Below the pieces are notes generated by a model, which saw only the letters and a program-made list of their open reading frames with translations, was not told where the DNA came from and did no database searches. The translations under genes and the position numbers were made by a program. This document shows positions 1 to 7,213 of a DNA stretch of 64,000 nt, one piece after another. Numbering within the stretch: position 1 is the first letter of the stretch; every line of letters begins with the position of its first letter. This DNA comes from Allobosea sp. (lineage in GTDB: Bacteria; Pseudomonadota; Alphaproteobacteria; Rhizobiales; Beijerinckiaceae), in assembly GCA_024231975.1 (NCBI GenBank), contig JAAEQB010000057.1, forward strand, positions 62,001 through 126,000. Reading direction: 5' to 3'.

Positions 1-474
1 CCCGCCAGCCTCCCTTCGGCCGATCAAGCGTGACAGCGAACTCTCGAAGGTCCCGGCCTGGCCCTGGAGTGGCCGGCGCACAATCGTGAGGTAAAGCTCG
101 TTGACGAACATCCGCCGCGTCGAGAGCGCAGCCTGGTAACGCTCGTCGATCTCCCGGCAGAGCGCATTGTCGAAGGTTGACGGGATCGAAGGCTCGACCT
201 CGCGGCGGATGATGTGGCTGACGAGCGCAAAGCGCGAATTGGCGAGCGTGCGCACGACGTCGTTGCGCGCCAGCAGCCGCGAATTGACGGCGCTCATATC
301 GGCAGTCTCGAAGGAATAACCCTCGAGCTTCAGGATCGTCAGGACCAGCCCGTCGCGCGTCCTGATGACTGTGTCGTCGACATGGCGGGTAAAGGGGATG
401 TGCGAGGCGACAGGTCGCTCCCGTCGCGAGACCGCGCCATAGGTTAGTTCGTCGAGAAGGGCGCGCGCGATCAT
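1..474 (-). CDS. virB4: VirB4-type T4SS ATPase, N-terminal part (cut by window edge)
   Basis: An open frame runs from an ATG at 474 through the left edge of the window (158 codons seen, no stop). The start lies 8 bases past the stop of the virB3-like gene. The visible part begins MIARALLDELTYGAVSRRE and continues with the hydrophilic N-terminal region typical of VirB4/CagE proteins; the Walker A and B motifs would lie outside the window. VirB4 is the large ATPase that energises pilus assembly and substrate transfer at the inner membrane. The identification rests on the order virB1-virB2-virB3 directly upstream plus the N-terminal sequence, because no catalytic motif is visible. Confidence 0.82.
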   Translation of the reverse strand, partial: MIARALLDELTYGAVSRRERPVASHIPFTRHVDDTVIRTRDGLVLTILKLEGYSFETADMSAVNSRLLARNDVVRTLANSRFALVSHIIRREVEPSIPSTFDNALCREIDERYQAALSTRRMFVNELYLTIVRRPLQGQAGTFESSLSRLIGRREAGG

Positions 475-482
475 GATCGCCC

Positions 483-779
483 TCAGACGCGATAGCTGTC
501 GGCGCCCCAGAAGGCGCGAGAGCGCGGCGGGCAGCGCGACGATTTGACGAAGAGGATCTCGAAGATCCGATCGTCGCGCAGCGTCAGCACATAGCCGAAG
601 AGATGCAGCGGGATCGCGACGAGCAGCATCAAGAGGTTGTGCGAGACCAGAAAGCACACTGACGAGGCGACGCCATTGAACATGAAATAGAGATACGGCA
701 CGCCCATCAAGGTCGGCGCCCGCGTCAACGCCTTGACCAGAGGCGTGATCAGTGGCTGCTCCGGGTCTTGCACGCTCAT
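483..779 (-). CDS. virB3: VirB3-type T4SS inner membrane protein
   Basis: 98 residues, the usual VirB3/TrbD size. The N-terminal half holds a short amphipathic stretch with a Pro-Leu-Val-Lys-Ala-Leu-Thr-Arg-Ala-Pro-Thr core, typical of the family, followed by two hydrophobic segments at about residues 27-45 and 48-66, and then a charged tail. VirB3 is a small bitopic or polytopic component of the inner membrane complex that co-operates with VirB4. Its start overlaps the 3' end of the virB2-like gene by 4 bases (ATGA), and virB4 follows 8 bases downstream, so the genes are translationally coupled. Confidence 0.85.
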   Translation of the reverse strand: MSVQDPEQPLITPLVKALTRAPTLMGVPYLYFMFNGVASSVCFLVSHNLLMLLVAIPLHLFGYVLTLRDDRIFEILFVKSSRCPPRSRAFWGADSYRV

Positions 780-1093
780 TGCCCGACCGCCGACTGGAAG
801 AACTGAACGATCTGCGCCGATCCGAACACCAGGACGATGCCGAAGATGACCGAGCCGGCCACACCCCAGGTCAGACGGCCGGCCCAGGCGAAGAAACCGC
901 AGGCAATGACGGCAAGCGTCGCGAGCGCCGTCGAGATCGGACCGGTCAGTGCCTGCACGAGCTGGTTCAAGGTCGATTGAACCGGCTGTAACGTGCCGGA
1001 CTGCGCCTTCGCGTCAATGGCAGCCAGCGTCAGCAATGTCGCGCCGGCCGCGCGGAAAAAATGTCTCGAAAGCAGCATCTGCAGCATCCTCAT
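776..1093 (-). CDS. virB2: VirB2-type pilin precursor
   Basis: 105 residues. A long signal sequence ends near an Ala-Lys-Ala site around residue 30, and two hydrophobic helices follow (about 52-75 and 77-98), joined by a short basic turn (GRLTWG). This is the layout of VirB2/TrbC pilins, the subunits of the conjugative pilus. The gene overlaps virB1 upstream and virB3 downstream by 4 bases each. Family members diverge strongly in sequence, so the call rests on size, topology and gene order. Confidence 0.83.
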   Translation of the reverse strand: MRMLQMLLSRHFFRAAGATLLTLAAIDAKAQSGTLQPVQSTLNQLVQALTGPISTALATLAVIACGFFAWAGRLTWGVAGSVIFGIVLVFGSAQIVQFFQSAVGQ

Positions 1094-1830
1094 TCGATAT
1101 GCATGACAAAATCGGCCGTCGAGGCTGGCTGGGTGCCGGCCGGGCGATGTCTCGGAGTGGTCAAAGCCTGTGCGGTCCGTCTATCGGGTACGCCGCTGGA
1201 GCTTGGACCAAATTCGATCCCTTCGAGCCCAGGCCAACCCGCGAGGTCGTTCACGACGGTGGCGACGAATCGCACGGTTTCGGGAAACGGCGGCACGCCG
1301 CGATGCGCGATCAGCGTCTCTTCGCCTGCGTTGTAGGCGGCGAGCACATAGAACGGATTGCCATGGCGGGACTGGAGATGGCGCAGGAAGCGCACGCCGC
1401 CGCGGACATTTTCGCCGGGATCGCAGAGGTCGACCTTGAAGCGCTCGGCCGTTTCTGGGGTGAGCTGCATCAGCCCGTAGGCACCCTTCTCGGATTGCGC
1501 CGTCGAGATCAGGCGGCTTTCCGCCTTGGCGACGGCCAATGCGAAAGCTGTGTCGAACCGCTCCTCGACCGCGACCCGTCGCACGAGCGCCTCGGCCTCG
1601 CCGGCCGCCAGCTGCGTTCGTGGATCGCAGACGGGGCGAGAGGTGTCCGAGCCGATCACGTCGACGCTGGTCGGAGTCTGGGAGATCGGCACGAGGCGAC
1701 CGGATGCGTCGAGCGCCGCTGTTGGCTCAGGCAACTTGTCCTGAAATTTAACTGGCGCCGTCGCCTCCTCCCCCCAAACCGGTCCTGCCAGAACTGCGAT
1801 CACTATGCTCGTCGAAAGCGTCAGCCGCAT
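1090..1830 (-). CDS. virB1: VirB1-type lytic transglycosylase
   Basis: Periplasmic muramidase that opens the peptidoglycan for T4SS assembly. I take the ATG at 1830 (246 residues) over an upstream ATG at 1851, because a GAGAGGCG ribosome site precedes it and the protein then starts with a clean signal peptide (residues 1-20, cleavage after VWG). The SLT domain covers about residues 78-185: the putative catalytic Glu104 lies in KAESR, followed by the GLMQL motif (119-123) and AYNAGE (165-170). A proline-rich linker sits between the signal peptide and the domain. It is the first gene of the virB1-virB2-virB3-virB4 run. Confidence 0.88.
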   Translation of the reverse strand: MRLTLSTSIVIAVLAGPVWGEEATAPVKFQDKLPEPTAALDASGRLVPISQTPTSVDVIGSDTSRPVCDPRTQLAAGEAEALVRRVAVEERFDTAFALAVAKAESRLISTAQSEKGAYGLMQLTPETAERFKVDLCDPGENVRGGVRFLRHLQSRHGNPFYVLAAYNAGEETLIAHRGVPPFPETVRFVATVVNDLAGWPGLEGIEFGPSSSGVPDRRTAQALTTPRHRPAGTQPASTADFVMHIE

Positions 1831-1952
1831 CGTGGATTCGCCTCTCGCCAAATCGGTCAGTAGTCAGTATATTGACGTTCTGACAGTTGGCAACAGCCGG
1901 AAACACGATGCCCCTATCAGAACGCTGCTGCGCAGCATCGAGGGCTGCGAGG
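1831..1952. promoter_or_regulatory. Divergent promoter region, virB operon and secreted-protein operon
   Basis: The 122 bases between the virB1 start (minus) and the first secreted-protein gene (plus) must hold both promoters. An AT-rich patch (gtcagtagtcagtatattgac) lies near 1856-1877. It contains a direct repeat of GTCAGTA, which might be a regulator site. No match to a known operator is claimed. Confidence 0.35.
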
Positions 1953-2444
1953 ATGATAAAGGCCGCCAGCCTGGCGTTGGGCATGAGCATCGCGCCGGCG
2001 GTCGCGCCTGCCCAGGAGGCCTCCTTTGGTTGCAAGGTCCTGCTCTGTGCGGCCGCTACCGCTCCGAGCTGGTCGGGGATTCCGTATTGTATACCGGTCA
2101 TGCAGCAGCTTTTCCGACAGCTTGCCCGGGGCGGGGGCTGGCCTGCATGCCCAGAAGGGCAAACAAGCAGTCTCGGACACGAGCCTTATCTCCCCTGCCC
2201 CGCCGGCTGGACGCCCGCCGAAAGTGCAGCCAGTCACGAGCAGGCGCCTGCCCTATCGTCTCCGAATGGTAGCCTCTGCATCAACCTGTCCAAGCCGTCG
2301 ACCGACTGCATGGCCAGCTCGGAGGGCGGCTGCCAAACCAGCTATCCGAGCCAGCCGCGGCAGGCGCGGGAGGAGCCGTATTACGTCGACATCACCACCA
2401 CGAACGGTCAGCAGCGCTTCTATTTCGCGCTGAAGGGCTACTGA
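1953..2444 (+). CDS. Secreted Cys-rich protein of unknown function, T4SS-adjacent
   Basis: I do not recognise a family. From the ATG at 1953 the product has 163 residues and opens with a signal peptide (MIKAASLALGMSIAPAVAPA, then QEA). An ATG at 1887 is in frame but would add a non-signal extension. The mature protein has several Cys, including a Cys-Lys-Val-Leu-Leu-Cys pair close to the N terminus, and Pro- and Ser-rich stretches. The C terminus ends in a short strand-like segment (YVDITTTNGQQRFYFALKGY). It heads a seven-gene plus-strand operon of envelope proteins that diverges from the virB genes, so a role in conjugation or its envelope interface is an inference from position only. Confidence 0.7.
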   Translation: MIKAASLALGMSIAPAVAPAQEASFGCKVLLCAAATAPSWSGIPYCIPVMQQLFRQLARGGGWPACPEGQTSSLGHEPYLPCPAGWTPAESAASHEQAPALSSPNGSLCINLSKPSTDCMASSEGGCQTSYPSQPRQAREEPYYVDITTTNGQQRFYFALKGY

Positions 2445-2446
2445 GG

Positions 2447-3043
2447 ATGCGCCTCGTCAGGGTCCTTGTTGCAGGCCTCGCCGGTGCTTGCGCCATGGCT
2501 GCCACTGCGCAGGAGCCGGCCTCGCCGCGTTGGTTCGCGATCGGGCCGACTGCGATCTTCGAGACCGGAGACAGCTGGGCGGATGGCGGCGTGGACTATC
2601 GCCTCTACGGCGTTCAGTCCTGCCTGCGCGGGACGAGCTTCACCAACGGCGCGGGCGTCAGGCGCGATTGCGGCGAGGCATCACTGGCTATGTTGGTCGC
2701 GCTGATCCGGGACCTACAACCGCAGTGCCATCAGGCTGGCGCGCAGCCGAATTCGCGCATTGTCTTGGTGTTCTGCGTCGCTACACGAGCCGCGGGCGCA
2801 GGTGCTGGCTCTCGCATCGATCTCGGCACGGCCCTGATCTCGTCGGGCTTCGGCTTTGCCTCGCTCGCGCCCGATGGCCGGCCCGTCCATTCGCCTTATT
2901 TCGTCGCGCAGCAGGTTGCGTCGCGCGCGAGGGCCGGCCTTTGGGCGTTTCCCGATCTGCCCGAGCCGAATGCCATCATCCTGCGTGCGTTGCGTGAGGG
3001 CCGGCCACATGCGGGGTTCGAGAATCCGCCGGGGCAACAATGA
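2447..3043 (+). CDS. Secreted SNase-fold (thermonuclease-like) protein, probably non-catalytic
   Basis: 198 residues with a signal peptide (about 1-21, cleaved near ATAQEP). The frame shows the staphylococcal-nuclease (OB-fold) layout: YRLYGV at about 52-57, a Cys-rich insertion, a central helix, and the C-terminal Ala-Arg-Ala-Gly-Leu-Trp signature at about 167-172. The acidic Asp-Gly-Asp-Thr metal site and the Glu after the Gly-Ile-Asp turn are missing, so nuclease activity is doubtful. The gene starts 2 bases after the preceding stop and overlaps the next gene, a paralogue, by 4 bases. A binding or structural role near the T4SS is possible but unproven. Confidence 0.72.
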   Translation: MRLVRVLVAGLAGACAMAATAQEPASPRWFAIGPTAIFETGDSWADGGVDYRLYGVQSCLRGTSFTNGAGVRRDCGEASLAMLVALIRDLQPQCHQAGAQPNSRIVLVFCVATRAAGAGAGSRIDLGTALISSGFGFASLAPDGRPVHSPYFVAQQVASRARAGLWAFPDLPEPNAIILRALREGRPHAGFENPPGQQ

Positions 3044-3666
3044 ACGATCGCGACCCCATCGTTCGAGTCTGCTCCAAAGGGCGTCTGAGCTCTATCGCCG
3101 GGATCGGCGCCATCGTGATGGCGGCGATGGTTGGTCTGGGCGTCCCGGGCAAATCCGATGAGAACGCGTCATCGGAGGAGCCGGGCTTCTATGCGCCTAA
3201 AGGCCAGCAGCAATCGCCTCCCTTGCGGGTCGAGGTGATCGAGGGGGTCAGGTTCCGGGATATCGAGACCGGCCAGATCTACACGCTCTACGGGATCGAC
3301 ACATGCGCGCCGGATCAGCGCGCGACGCTCGGGCGTCAGCCATGGCCTTGCGGGGTCATCGCAACCGCCTGGCTCGTTTCGGCGACTCTCGGAAAATGGA
3401 TCGCCTGCGCCAGGATTCATGAACGCGACGGTGTCATCCAGGCTCGCTGCGCCTCCTCTCAGCATGGCGATCTCGGCGCCGCCATGCTGCGTGAAGGTCT
3501 GGCTGTCTCGATTCCGGTCGAGCCGCCGCTCAGGACCTATGCTGCGCTCGAGCAGGATGCTCGGAAGGCCTATCGCGGCCTCTGGGCGAGCCGCTTCCAG
3601 ATGCCGGCAGAGTTTCGGCGCAGCGCCGCGGCCGCGCTCAGCGAAGCCGAGGGAGCCCGGCGATGA
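3040..3666 (+). CDS. Membrane-anchored or secreted SNase-fold protein, probably non-catalytic
   Basis: 208 residues with one hydrophobic segment at about 18-36 (uncleaved anchor or long signal). The SNase-like region runs from about 60 to 190: VEVIEGVRFRDIETG, then YTLYGIDTC, and a C-terminal KAYRGLW signature. Compared with active nucleases, the DGDT motif reads EGVR, the Arg of RLxGID is Thr, and the Glu of PE is absent, so the catalytic set is lost. It is a paralogue of the preceding gene (ATGA overlap) and is followed by another 4-base overlap. Tandem inactive SNase-fold proteins beside a virB operon are notable. Confidence 0.72.
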   Translation: MNDRDPIVRVCSKGRLSSIAGIGAIVMAAMVGLGVPGKSDENASSEEPGFYAPKGQQQSPPLRVEVIEGVRFRDIETGQIYTLYGIDTCAPDQRATLGRQPWPCGVIATAWLVSATLGKWIACARIHERDGVIQARCASSQHGDLGAAMLREGLAVSIPVEPPLRTYAALEQDARKAYRGLWASRFQMPAEFRRSAAAALSEAEGARR

Positions 3667-4256
3667 TAGGGCATGGCCCCGAGAGAGAGAGCCGCGTCAT
3701 CGATAGGAGACGCGGAATGGCCGCGATGCTGACCGTCCTGCTCGCCTCCTGCGCGCAGCCGCAGCCGGTGAGCCTCGTCGCGGAAGGTCGGCCTACGAGC
3801 GATGCTCTCTATCGTGCTGACCCCGTCAGACCAGGTCGCCTGGCCTATGCGCCGGACCGCGCAACCTTCGCTCCGATGCTGACGGAAGCCTACACCTACC
3901 CCACGCAGCCACAGGCCGAGCAGGCCTGGCAACGAGCAAGCCTCAATCGCATGGAGGTCATGGCACGGAATGATGGGCCGCCCGGCATCCGACTGTTCGG
4001 GTGCAAGCCGGGCGCGCTCGACAGTTTGACTGGACGCATCACGCGCTATCGCGGTCCCGTCGTCCATTGCGCGGCCGATGTCGCGATGGCGTCAGGATTG
4101 CCGCCTCGGCGCGAGACGGTGAACTTCTACTACCATGGAGGTGCCTGGAGCCTGCTTATGACCGATGCGCCGCGGGCGCCTGTTGCCTGGCTCAATCGCG
4201 AAAAATCGGTGCGCGATCCGTGGCGGTTCCTGCCGTGGCGGGATCGCTACGAATGA
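3663..4256 (+). CDS. Putative lipoprotein of unknown function
   Basis: 197 residues. A basic stretch (RDRRRG is approximated by residues 13-18) leads into a short hydrophobic core ending in a lipobox, LLASC, with Cys about residue 30, so lipidation at the outer or inner membrane is likely. The ATG at 3663 overlaps the previous stop (ATGA). An ATG at 3717 has a better ribosome site (AGGAG, 7 bases) but leaves a very short signal, so the start is uncertain. The body has no family I recognise; it ends with a WRFLPWRDRYE-like aromatic tail. It overlaps the next gene by 4 bases. Confidence 0.68.
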   Translation: MIGHGPERESRVIDRRRGMAAMLTVLLASCAQPQPVSLVAEGRPTSDALYRADPVRPGRLAYAPDRATFAPMLTEAYTYPTQPQAEQAWQRASLNRMEVMARNDGPPGIRLFGCKPGALDSLTGRITRYRGPVVHCAADVAMASGLPPRRETVNFYYHGGAWSLLMTDAPRAPVAWLNREKSVRDPWRFLPWRDRYE

Positions 4257-4900
4257 AACCGACTTTGTCGAAAAGTGTTGCGAGTTCTGGGCGATGCCTG
4301 CGATGGGGGCGGCATCGTCGACGCGCCGCCCGCTGCGTTACGACGATCGCCACAGCCCTTGTCTGGCAAGGCGTGCAACTCGATGCCGGCGCGCAAGAGC
4401 GCACACCCGATCCCGGGGCCTGGCGGCCCGTCTCCTATTCGGATCTGACGGCCCCCGCCCCTGCAAACGCGACCTTCGTGGACATCTGGAAAGAAGAGAT
4501 CGAGGCGAACAACAAGACCTATCGCGAGAAAGGCGACTTTCGCTTTGCCGGCGGCAACGCGCCAGCGACCGAAGCGCATTTCGTGATCTGGAGTCCCGCG
4601 AAATCCGTCGTCCTTTCGATCCTCAACACCGCGACGCACTGCACGACGAAGCAGCGTGACGCCGGCGTTCTCGTCAAGCTCTGTCCTATGCGACTTGTCA
4701 TCTATGAAGGCGTCCGGACCCAGGTGCTCGACGCCGATCGCGGCTGCTTTGTCGAGATCGACCCCTCAATCGGTCAGCAATCCAGCGTGGCCGCAGCCTA
4801 CGCTGCTTATGACCTCGGAGCCCGAACGATCAAGACGGGTCTGGTCGTTATGGGCCAAGCTGTCGAGGGCTGTTCGCATGGCATTCCGCTGCCGCGATGA
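4253..4900 (+). CDS. Secreted protein of unknown function, paralogue 1
   Basis: 215 residues from an ATG that overlaps the previous stop. An N-terminal basic region and hydrophobic segment (about 28-44) end near DAGAQE, consistent with a signal peptide. The mature part begins AWRPVSYSDL and has a conserved block with Leu-Cys-Pro-Met-Arg-Leu-Val, a Gly-Cys-Phe and a Cys near the C terminus. The same pattern (AWR, LCPxR, GCY, C-terminal Cys) is found in the next gene, so the two are tandem paralogues. No known domain is recognised. Function is unknown; the context is an envelope operon divergent from virB1-4. Confidence 0.68.
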   Translation: MKPTLSKSVASSGRCLRWGRHRRRAARCVTTIATALVWQGVQLDAGAQERTPDPGAWRPVSYSDLTAPAPANATFVDIWKEEIEANNKTYREKGDFRFAGGNAPATEAHFVIWSPAKSVVLSILNTATHCTTKQRDAGVLVKLCPMRLVIYEGVRTQVLDADRGCFVEIDPSIGQQSSVAAAYAAYDLGARTIKTGLVVMGQAVEGCSHGIPLPR

Positions 4901-5026
4901 ACCGGTGGAACTCAATTCGTGTTCCAGAATCGCGGCGGACCTGGACGCCTAACGCAGCCCACCATTGGCGGTCCGGGCCTCTGGCGCTTAACTCACCCCA
5001 CCCGCCGTAGGAAACAGGAGCAGGTC

Positions 5027-5593
5027 ATGAACCAGGTTTTGCGAGCGGCCGGCACACTTCTTCTGATCATGGGTGCCGGGCAGGCCATCGCGCAGTCCGA
5101 TGGGAACTCGGCCTGGCGGGCGATGACGTTCCATGATTTCCGTCAGCCATCAAGCGATGTCCTCCAGACGGTCGTCTGGCCTGACGTGATCGCGGCCGCC
5201 AATGCCTACACCGAGAATGAGCTTAAGCGCCCGCTCAAAGGTCGCAATGCGCTCGTCACGGCGTTGTCCTCGACCTATCAGCTCGGCGATCGCACCGTGA
5301 TCATCAGCACTGCGCTCGTGCGTGGCTGCGACAGCGGCGCAAATTCGAGCGGTGCCGAGATCGAGCCATCGCTCTGTCCGCTCCGCATCCTCGTGATGAA
5401 AGCCGGAAAAGTCGTCTCATCCAAGACCGAACACGGCTGCTACATCGACCATGCCGACAAGGACCTCCCCCAAAAGAACCGCAACGACAGTTCCTATACG
5501 CGCTTCGACCCGAAGACCGGAACGATTGCGCTTCGCACGGTCGTGGGCGGCAAGGAGATCCCGTCCTGCCAGCGCAGCTACGCTGTCGACTGA
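5027..5593 (+). CDS. Secreted protein of unknown function, paralogue 2
   Basis: 188 residues. The start at 5027 has an AGGAG site 6 bases upstream and gives a clean signal peptide (about 1-22, ending AIAQ). The body repeats the layout of the preceding gene: SAWRAMTFHDFRQP at the mature N terminus, SLCPLRILV, a GCYIDH block and a final Cys close to the C terminus. Four conserved Cys suggest two disulphides in the periplasm. A 126-base spacer separates it from paralogue 1, unlike the overlaps before it, so it may have its own ribosome-loading region or promoter. Confidence 0.7.
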   Translation: MNQVLRAAGTLLLIMGAGQAIAQSDGNSAWRAMTFHDFRQPSSDVLQTVVWPDVIAAANAYTENELKRPLKGRNALVTALSSTYQLGDRTVIISTALVRGCDSGANSSGAEIEPSLCPLRILVMKAGKVVSSKTEHGCYIDHADKDLPQKNRNDSSYTRFDPKTGTIALRTVVGGKEIPSCQRSYAVD

Positions 5594-5606
5594 AAGGGGG
5601 ACCGGC

Positions 5607-6305
5607 ATGCCAAGATTCACAAAGGTCTGCTTCGCGCTCAGCCTGGCGGTGAGCCACATTTTTGCCTCGAGCGCGATCGCGCAACGGGGCCAGTACTGTG
5701 AACGGACGAACTATTCAGCTCAGCAGATTACCGATGCCGTCCGAAATTCGTCCCTGCGCGATGATCTGAAGTCGACCTCGTGTTCACTGGGCGGGCTCGG
5801 ACGTTATGAATCCGGCGGCAATAAGGGCGTCTACAATGGCAGTTGCTGCACCGGCATCTTCCAGCTCAACAATGCCAATGTCCGAAAATATGCGGGCACC
5901 GATCGCGAGGGCTACGGATGCCTCACGCTGCAGCAGCAGGTCAATGCCTGGGCGAACCTGACCAATGACGGCTACAATACGGGGGTGGTGCGCCAGCTCG
6001 CATCGATGCAGACTTTCGACGGCCAGAAGGTCGACGCCGGCTTCCTGTCAGCCTGCATCCAGCTTGGAACGGGGAACTGCCAGAGGATGGTGAGTTCCGG
6101 CCGGTGCTCGGGCTTCGCCGACATCAATGGCACAACCATCTGCGACATGGCCCGCTCCGCGCGCGCGATGACGGACCCGAACTGCAAAGATGGCGAAGCG
6201 TCATGCACACAGGGGCCGGGGGATTTTCCAACAAACATCGGTGTCGCTGCAAATCCGCCGACGGCCGACATCGCAAATGTCGTCGTAGGATCTTCGGAGG
6301 TTTGA
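5607..6305 (+). CDS. Secreted Cys-rich lysozyme-like protein
   Basis: 232 residues from the ATG at 5607, preceded by AAAGGGGG. A signal peptide covers about residues 1-26 (cleaved after AIAQ). The mature domain has a muramidase-like core: a helix ending in GRYESGG, where Glu68 would be the acid, followed by a CCTGIFQLN segment that resembles the Gly-(hydrophobic)-Gln-Leu turn of lytic transglycosylases. About eleven Cys residues follow, unusual for a bacterial muramidase. It is the last gene of the plus-strand envelope operon. I infer a second peptidoglycan-acting enzyme for the T4SS besides VirB1; sequence similarity to a named family was not confirmed. Confidence 0.62.
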   Translation: MPRFTKVCFALSLAVSHIFASSAIAQRGQYCERTNYSAQQITDAVRNSSLRDDLKSTSCSLGGLGRYESGGNKGVYNGSCCTGIFQLNNANVRKYAGTDREGYGCLTLQQQVNAWANLTNDGYNTGVVRQLASMQTFDGQKVDAGFLSACIQLGTGNCQRMVSSGRCSGFADINGTTICDMARSARAMTDPNCKDGEASCTQGPGDFPTNIGVAANPPTADIANVVVGSSEV

Positions 6306-6316
6306 GTCAGTCAGGT

Positions 6317-6571
6317 TCACGAAATCTCGTCGGGATCAATCGCGATCATTGCCGCAAGCCGCTCAAGAGAGATTCGAGTCTCTTGAGGCAGGGAAGTTTT
6401 TCGATAGTAGGCGTGAACGAGCGCCCAGTACGCCACAGATTCCGAATTTCCTGCGAACAATGCTTTTGTCATGCATTGGCCAATTATAGTAATCGCACGG
6501 ATTGACGATCCATGCCGGTCGTAGAGCCGCAACGCCATCTCCTGAGCTTGTATCGGTCCCGCTGTCGTCAC
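6317..6571 (-). CDS. Small hypothetical protein
   Basis: 84 residues from a GTG at 6571 with a GGGAG site 7 bases upstream. The sequence is soluble, mostly helical and of balanced composition (MALRLYDRHGSSIRAITI, then a second helix with WALVHAYY), unlike the Arg/Ser-rich shadow frames of this genome. I do not recognise a family. It is convergent with the lysozyme-like gene and lies in an otherwise gene-poor, AT-richer stretch. An internal ATG (residue 12) is an alternative start. Confidence 0.5.
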   Translation of the reverse strand: MTTAGPIQAQEMALRLYDRHGSSIRAITIIGQCMTKALFAGNSESVAYWALVHAYYRKTSLPQETRISLERLAAMIAIDPDEIS

Positions 6572-6618
6572 AATTTGCTCCCAGATTGGCTCATCGCGGT
6601 AGTTGTGTCAGTCTGCCA

Positions 6619-6718
6619 AGAGCATCGGACCGAATATCCTATTCAAGCCGATACTTTAGCTCTTTGATTTTGCATTGGCTTTATCGAAAGCCGCGTCCAC
6701 TTTTCGGGACGATGCTCT
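6619..6718. repeat. Intergenic palindromic repeat, copy 1
   Basis: A 100-base element bounded by perfect 9-base inverted ends, AGAGCATCG at 6619-6627 and CGATGCTCT at 6710-6718. Read on the minus strand it contains the core GTCCCGAAAAGTGGACGCGG, followed by AAAGAGCTAAAG. The core resembles the GAAGTGGACACCGG and GAGGTGGAAACCGG cores of the two copies near 47.0 kb and 62.4 kb. Elements with a CGAAAAGTGG core beside an AGAGCATCG end are common between genes in Hyphomicrobiales. Confidence 0.6.
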
Positions 6719-7213
6719 AGCGGTATGAACGCTGAAGGAGCCAACGATGAATTCGACCGATGCATTCGCTTGAAGTTAGACGCTCCTCTTACGGTTGCGG
6801 TGCCCGGCGCCCGACTTTTGACGTAAGCATTCGCATCCAACAATCCGCCTGAATTTCGTCGGACCCATCTGACAATGCCGGTCGATCTTTATAGTGGCTC
6901 TGAAAAACCTAATGATATCTTAGATTTATAGAAAGCAATCACGAGAAATACTGATTGTCTGATATCAGATAAGAATAATGTGAATCACAATTGTTCCGAG
7001 GTTCTGAGCATTTGAGCGCATGAATAATTGACCTAAGTTCAATTCATAGCGCAGAGAGCACGAATTGGCTTCTATGACGCTTAGCGCAGTCAGCGAAGCA
7101 CCGAAGAGTGGCCGGGGTCTCCTCGATTAGCTCAATTTGCGGCAACTCATCCAGATCTGATGACGTTCGCCAAAGGCAGATGACTTGCTAAGGACGGCAT
7201 CCAAGGCAAGCTA
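6719..7213. other. Gene-free AT-richer stretch
   Basis: No convincing gene. The part from about 6890 to 7060 is clearly AT-richer than its surroundings and contains short T/A runs and several near-palindromes (for example gatatcagat near 6960-6970). It separates the T4SS-linked block from the catabolic block, and may mark an old insertion junction. No transposase fragment, attachment-site duplication or tRNA end was seen. Confidence 0.4.
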
